Below, one piece after another: positions 58,501 to 64,000 of a DNA stretch of 64,000 bases. How positions within the stretch are numbered: the stretch's first letter is position 1; every line of letters starts with the position of its first letter. The stretch comes from Endomychus coccineus (Eukaryota; Arthropoda; Insecta; Coleoptera; Endomychidae): assembly GCA_958510875.1 (NCBI GenBank), contig OY294070.1:12763631-12827630 (forward strand), in the 5' to 3' direction. Below the pieces are notes generated by a model. The model ran no database searches. It was not told the origin of the DNA and saw nothing but the letters and a program-made list of their open reading frames with translations. Position numbers and translations under genes: made by a program.

Positions 58501-61500
58501 CTATCTATAATATGTCGGGTCGCCTTTTAGTCCAGGCAATAAGCCGGGAAAAAATCCATAATAAAAAAAATATATAGTAAGCTAGAATTTCGAATTTTTT
58601 TTTGTACCTTCCTACCCCCCCCCCCCCCCAGATGGAAAATTCGAGAAATTTGAGATTTTAATGAGACGTTTATGAATAATAAAGTAAGGAAAATTTCAAA
58701 TTTCCCGAATTTTCCATCTGGAGAGTTTCTTTGGAAAAATAACAGCGGAATGGTGATCAGCGACCCAAAAAACTTACTGGAGGTCATTTTTGCAACATAA
58801 TTATACTTTATTATTCATAACCGTCTCAGGAAAATCTCAAATTTCCCGATTTTTCCATCTGGAGAGAGCGTTTTGGGAAAAATAACAGCGGAATCGTAAT
58901 CAGCGACCCAAAAAACCTACTAGAGGTCATTTTTGCAACAAAATTATAAATTATATACTATATATAAATTTTTCAAATTTCCAATCTGGAGGGAGTTTTC
59001 CGAGAAAACTGACTGCGGAATCATGATCAGCGACCTAAAAAAGATGCTACGAGTCATTTTCGGCTCTCAATTCATTAATTTTGGACTGTTTTTATAAGAA
59101 TGCTCCTCTGAGGTGTTGAAACCCCGTTTTGGGGTTTGAATGATCTATGGGGTATTAGGAACAAAATGCAAAAAAAATTTTGAAATTCTAGCCTACTATA
59201 TTTTTTTATTTTCCGGTTCGCTGCCTGGACTATTTGATGTGTAAGCCTTTAATAGCGAAAATAATGACAGTGTTTATCAGTTTGTCAGTGAATTCCATAT
59301 TAATGATTTTGTTTCCCTCATAATAACAATTAACTCATTCAATCGTGAAAGTGAAGATGTCTTACGGAAATTACGAGAAATATGTTAAAAAGCTTTATTC
59401 AAAGTAACAACAATTCTGATATTGCATCTGAAATATATTTCAATCGGTATCCAGAAAGAAGACAACCTAATAAAACTATTTTCAAGAGTTTAAAAGAAAA
59501 TCTCTCTAATTATGGATCCTTCAACAAGCCATGACCATAAAATCAGATATTTATTTCTAATTTTATAATACCTTACGTTAGGTTCGATAAATAACTTACA
59601 CATCTTCATAATACTCTGAACTGCATTACAAATATGGAGATTTGGAACAAAATTCATATAGTAACAAGAATCCAGTGGCGTTAAGTCCGGTGATCGTGGC
59701 GGCCACCTCACTGGTCCACTACTTCCCATCTAGTTATTTCCAAAATTGGTATCAAATAATTCTGAAACGATTATTGAAAAGCAAGCAAAAATTAAATATA
59801 GCAAGATAAGATGATTTTTTTGTAATCCTTGTGAAGTAGATTTTTATTAAAACTAGTTCAATGGGATTCCACAGTTATGACTAATTAAAATTTTGCAAGT
59901 CGCTCCTGGTTACAAAGGAATAGTTCTACAAGGTGTTTCAGAAAGACCTCCCGTAAATGCAAGGGACGGTAGATTTTACAAAAATAATCAGATTTTTTCA
60001 TATAAACTATGGTCCTATCTTCTTTCGTTTCGGAGATACAGGGTGTTGAATTTAATTTTTTTCAAACGAAATTTTGCTGTAGCTCCTGTGCAGTTAAAAT
60101 GTGGTATTCGGGGGTTTCAGAAGACGCCGAATAAGATGGTTTGGTTAGTTTCAGATGCGGTAGTGGGCGCTGGGTGCGCGACTTTTAGGCGTTTATTTTA
60201 GCCTTAACTTTTGTGAGAATAATTTTTTGTTTTTTTTTTGCACATTTTTCTGGTTTACAATTTTATTTCAAACAAATTGAGTACTCTTGTTGAGGTTCTC
60301 AAAATCTCACCGTTTTCGAGAAAAACGCGTTTAAATGAACATACGCGATTTCGGAAGTAAGTAAATTTGGTAATGAGTTTTTGTTATGTTCATTTAAACG
60401 CGTTTCTCCGGAAATTCTCGCAATAATGTATATCTTTGTTAACATCATTAGAAAGGTTAGACAATTTTACATCATTTTGGTTCCAAGCTCATCGACATAC
60501 CGACCTTGATAAGAGTGGGGGAAGCTATTGAAAGTGTAATAATTTAAATCGATGTAGTTTCTAAACGACTCATTTGATTTCAGTAAAGTTTAGTTTGTAT
60601 AGAAGATAAGGTACGTACTTCCAATTGTCGTATCTATTGGTACACGATAGTTCCTAATAAAATTGCTAGAGGGCGTAATCTGTAATGATAACGGTTTTAT
60701 TGATTTTATCCCATAAACTTGAATCATACGGTATAGCTACGACATGATCGCGAATTAGATTAAATTTGCCAAAAAAACTGAACCGCAGATCGATATCTTT
60801 TTTTGTTTCAAAGTTAGAGTAAAACGCGTTTAAATGATCATACTCATTTGTTAAGTTTTTGTTATGTTCATTTAAACGCCTTTTTCTCGATAACGGTGAA
60901 ATTTTGAGACCCTCATTAAGAGTACATTATTTGTTTGAAATGAAATTGTAAACCAGAAAAATGTACAAAGAAAACAAAACAATTATTCTCAAGAAAGTTA
61001 GCAAAATTTCGTTTAAAAAAATTAAATTCAACACCCGTATCTCCGAAACAAAAGAAGATAGAACCATAGTTTATAAGAAAAATCTGATTTTTTTGTAAAA
61101 TTTTTCGTCCCCTGCATTTACAGGAGGTCTTTCTGAAACACCCTGTATATTTCAATATTTCAATTCATAAAATCTGAAGACAAAAATTTCATCAATAATT
61201 GTATTTATTGTAATAAATTGTTAATAACTATTTATCTATTCTTTTATCTATATATGAGATAACTCCATTACAATTTAAATGACATATTTCAGTCTAGTTC
61301 AATATAGTTAACAACATTTAAACTAACAAATAATTTAAATACCTAATTATTAAGTCTATGGTTTGGGTCAATTCACGTATTTAACAAGATTTTTAACATC
61401 TTTTCAGCAAATTTTAAAGACAAACCTCTTATCTGCTGAATATCTATTTCTAAATTGTTCAAATAATAATGAAACGCTTAGAAGAACTATGTTAAGAAAA

Positions 61501-62011
61501 GATTCAGCCGACATACCTGAGAAAAGTAAATAACAATTCTTTTTACTAACTTCCAGATGTTTACAATCGCCAAGTAGAGCAGTTGACTGCGTATTATGTC
61601 CAAACCAAGGAGGGGCGTTCAAACAGACTGATCGAAGCACATGGGCCCACGTGGTCTGCGCTTTATGGATTCCGGAAGTGCGTTTCGCGAATACCGTATT
61701 TTTGGAACCCATCGGTGGGTTCGAACATTTCGAAGCGTTATTCTGTGCCTTCTAACGTTCCGCTGTTTCAGATTCGATAGAGACCATTCCGCCTGCCAGA
61801 TGGAAACTGACGTGTTACGTTTGCAAACAGAGGTCCGTCGGCGCTTGCATTCAATGCCACAAGACGAACTGTTACGCCGCTTTTCACGTAACATGCGCTC
61901 AATCGGCCGGACTCTACATGAAAATGGATACCGTCAAAGACGGCGGCGACTCTCAACCCGTACTAGTTCAGAAAATAGCCTACTGCGATGCGCACACACC
62001 ACCCGATTTCG
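55566..62011 (+). CDS. Br140: BRPF/peregrin (Br140) histone acetyltransferase scaffold, 5' part
   Basis: Seven exons: 55566-55764, 55813-56028, 56081-56208, 56265-56405, 56493-56671, 61557-61714, 61772-62011; the last ends at a donor (GGTAAGT), so the gene continues outside. Introns are 48-87 nt, except intron 5 (4.9 kb, full of repeats). Encoded order: an N-terminal C2H2 finger ([20 protein letters not shown]...H), the EPL1-like region with [16 protein letters not shown] and [15 protein letters not shown]1 ([20 protein letters not shown]...[17 protein letters not shown]), a zinc knuckle ([15 protein letters not shown]) and extended PHD2 ([34 protein letters not shown]). Bromodomain and PWWP lie beyond the window. 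BRPF proteins assemble MOZ/Enok-type acetyltransferase complexes on H3. The ATG gives MVIDFDIL, matching the conserved BRPF start. Confidence 0.96.
56985..57440. repeat. Palindromic MITE in Br140 intron 5
   Basis: Outer repeats ATAAAAATTCTCGGGAAATA and its reverse complement, then ACGTACGTTTCGACCTCACG and GACCATCATCAGAAGACTTA, face each other around about 57210. Short frames in it are repeat products. Confidence 0.82.
57500..58525 (+). pseudogene. 5'-truncated non-LTR retrotransposon, C-terminal RT region
   Basis: An open stretch at 57589-57987 reads [38 protein letters not shown] and [20 protein letters not shown]. This is the region after the RT core in jockey-type LINEs. A preceding frame has [17 protein letters not shown] near 57515, separated by a stop. 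Decayed 3' sequence runs to an A-rich end (ATTCTATTCTATC) next to element E. 5' truncation is usual for LINE copies. Confidence 0.82.
58528..59232. mobile_element. Element E of the TAGTCCAG inverted-repeat family
   Basis: 705 bp, ends TAGTCCAGGCAATAAGCCGG and reversed CCGGTTCGCTGCCTGGACTA, flanked by TTT (58525-58527 and 59233-59235). The interior has three diverged copies of ATCAGCGACCCAAAAAAC and a run of C near 58615-58630. It sits immediately after the LINE remnant in Br140 intron 5. Confidence 0.86.
59357..59515 (+). pseudogene. N-terminal fragment of a mariner-like transposase
   Basis: [16 protein letters not shown], then after a frameshift [40 protein letters not shown]. This resembles the helix-turn-helix start of insect mariner-like transposases (compare QERAEIVKFFYQNN at 3640). 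A reversed C-terminal piece lies next to it. Confidence 0.55.
59490..59729 (-). pseudogene. Reversed C-terminal fragment of a mariner-like transposase
   Basis: The minus strand reads [20 protein letters not shown], the end of a Tc1/mariner catalytic domain, followed by unrelated frame. It faces the N-terminal fragment at 59357-59515, so the copy has been rearranged. Confidence 0.55.
59927..61148. mobile_element. Inverted-repeat element in Br140 intron 5
   Basis: The ends TACAAGGTGTTTCAGAAAGA and reversed TCTTTCTGAAACACCCTGTA lead into about 400-bp arms (ACAGGGTGTTGAATTTAATT; TTTTCGAGAAAAACGCGTTT). No transposase; short frames in both arms mirror each other. Confidence 0.82.
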
Positions 62012-62659
62012 GTAAGTTTGGAAACAAATGAAAAATCAACGTGCACTCGTTAGCTTCCGATTGAAACACGTCTATTGTTTTGAGAGCATATCGATTGATA
62101 CACGGTATGGTGTTTCTCCACCTTTCTGGTCAGTGGCGTAGCGAGGGAATTTTTTATCAATAGTATCACTATGTTTATTAAACCATTTTATTGCAAATAG
62201 TGATATTTAACCAAGAAATTGGAAATAAAATATTACAAAATAAACTGATGAATCGATTAAAATTTACTTATAATCAATCGTTATCTCAATGAAACGGAAG
62301 AACTATATAAATAATGCTATTTGTTTAATTTTCATCAGTGACTTATAGGTTGATCTTCAAGGTTTTAAATATTAGTGGAGTAAATCTGGCAAATGGTTGG
62401 CGAAAATCTTACGATGCGACCCGGTGGAAAATGTTTGTTGTGGTACCAATAACAACCCCCTGAAAGTGGGTGCAACCCCTTTTTATTGGGCAAAAATGTT
62501 TTTTTTTTACATTTTTAAGGGTAGTTCAGCAGAAAAAAATGAATATCTCTGGTTGTATTGAAAATTAAGAAACCAAAGTAGAACCCTTCTATTGTCAATG
62601 TCCAAGGAACTTCCAGTCCAAATTTCAAGTTGATCCGACCTCCCCCCTCCCCGTAATGG

Positions 62660-63890
62660 ATATATATATATATATACTCATATATGCAAGAAATCTTGCG
62701 TAACGGCTAATTCGATCATTTTTCAACCGATTTGGCTGAAATTTGAATTGGAGATAGGTGTTATTATGGTCTCAAAACTACCCTACTAATTTCAAGTGAA
62801 AATATATTGAATAGTTTTCCACAAATTCGACTTTAAGTCAATTTTTTAGTTATTTTTCAAATTAAGATGTCATGGAACTCATTTTTCAATTTTTTTTTCC
62901 GGCCTATATTGGACATTTTGGTTAATTTGAGATAAATCGAATGACGTTCACGCGAGGAGCGCGTAGCTGGCGAGTTAGAAAAGTGCAAACTGGTTGTACC
63001 TAATACGGCTTTACGACAACTTTTCGCGTGCTGTTTTGCACCATGTAGTTAGATTAGGTATCGGACCGTGCCCGACGGCCCTTCTTTTTTCGATAAATGT
63101 CCATTAAATAGGAAACTTTAATTAAAATAGAAACAGGTACTCTCAGGTCTCAGCTACGCGCGTCTAACGTGCGATGTACCAAAGGGAATTTTCTAGCTAC
63201 TAAAATATACCCGAAGCGGGTGAAAGCTAGTGGCCCACAGCCGAAAATACTTTATTACAACTGGCGCCGCCCGCACGGGGCACGAAACGGCTCCAACATA
63301 ACGAGACCGAGGTAAAATGTATAAACTCTAACTGACGCGTAGCGAGCTTCTCGAGGAAAACGTCAAAATGGTTACGTTTGTAGCTAATTACATAGGACGT
63401 CTGGCGTTCGTGCAATTGTGTTTTTATACAATTTGAACCTTTCGATAAGCCACGTGAAAATCCCGGAGCCTAAAGCGCCATCAACTTCTGAGCCTCACAA
63501 TATTCGTATAAAATTGCGAAATTTCGCACTTTTAGAAACTTCAAATTAATTAATTTGACACAAGTTTTGGGGATATTAATACCGAAAATAAAATGGCCAA
63601 TATAGACCGGAAAAAAAAATAAAAAATGAGTTCCATGACATGAAACTATATGCGAATACCTACATTTTCCCGCAAAGCAGATCCAGATCGGATGTAAACG
63701 ACATGAGATATCTTAATTTGAAAAATAACTGAAAAATTGACTTAAAATTGAATTTCTGGAAAACCATTCAATATTTTCACTTGAAATTTAGAGGGTAGTT
63801 TTGGGACCATAACACCTATCTTCAGTTCAAATTTCAGCCAAATCGAGTTAGCCGTTACGCAAGATTCCTTGCATATATGAGTATATATAT
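62660..63890. mobile_element. Inverted-repeat element with TATATGCAAG-type ends, enclosing shared core copy 4
   Basis: Terminal repeats of about 300 bp begin in a TA-rich stretch and ACTCATATATGCAAGAAATC (left, near 62675). They are mirrored on the right by CTTGCATATATGAGTATATA. The core between about 62940 and 63560 is a reversed copy of that in the GATATC-type elements. It lies downstream of Br140 exon 7, probably in its intron. Confidence 0.82.
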
Positions 63891-64000
63891 TATTAACTAA
63901 AAAACTCTTATGAGTTTATTTTTATTTATTGATTATTATTAATGCTTCCGGCTAGCTTTTAATTTATTGATTATGAATAATAATGAACTTTCTCTTTTTT

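Noticed and set aside
61404..61956. Open frames on the minus strand and in the other plus frames around the Br140 PHD exons
   Set aside because: The conserved BRPF zinc-finger frame, interrupted by a 57-nt intron, explains the sequence; the other frames are shadows.
6959..63415. The recurring short frame MHERQTSYVISYERNHFD... at 6959, 23406, 38149 and 63227 as a gene
   Set aside because: It lies inside repeat copies and similarity extends over the whole DNA core regardless of frame. There is no sign of protein-level selection.

Overview
The window looks like a gene-containing, transposon-rich stretch of an insect nuclear genome. Evidence: AT-rich non-coding DNA, many 48-87 nt spliceosomal introns, typical metazoan nuclear genes, and dense mariner, hAT, non-LTR and inverted-repeat elements. 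A beetle or another holometabolous insect is plausible, but the order cannot be fixed from sequence alone. All gene names below come from recognising protein motifs by eye; no search was run.

Six host genes are supported, in this order: (1) the last exon of Kdm2 (+, 2-1303, 5' part outside the window); (2) a PRR11-like gene (-, 13143-28954, four coding exons); (3) LETMD1-like (-, 32180-37167, four exons, complete); (4) RpL14 (+, 39194-44473, four exons, complete); (5) Aurora A-type kinase (-, 45689-53480, two exons, complete); (6) Br140/BRPF peregrin (+, 55566 to at least 62011, seven exons visible, 3' part outside). LETMD1/RpL14 and aurA/Br140 are divergent pairs; RpL14/aurA are convergent. 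Themes are chromatin (Kdm2, Br140), mitosis/cell cycle (aurA, PRR11-like), translation (RpL14) and mitochondria (LETMD1). No operon-like logic is implied.

Almost everything between exons is mobile or repetitive DNA. An intact DD41D-type mariner lies at 2470-3781, followed by a deletion-derived Tc1/mariner relative, then 4 kb of AT-rich tandem repeats (8.7-12.8 kb). The most distinctive component is a family of five inverted-repeat elements (A-E). All carry 5'-TAGTCCAG-type ends, all have 3-bp target duplications (GTA, TTA, TAG, ATA, TTT), and all lie in introns of PRR11, aurA or Br140. The largest (13465-20236) carries a protein-coding array of 27 nearly identical 159-bp units. Its insertion expanded a PRR11 intron that would otherwise be 53 nt. 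Four copies of another repeated core occur inside three different terminal-repeat frames.

Two related box C/D snoRNA candidates sit in introns 2 and 3 of RpL14. They share a guide that fits the 530-loop region of 18S rRNA.
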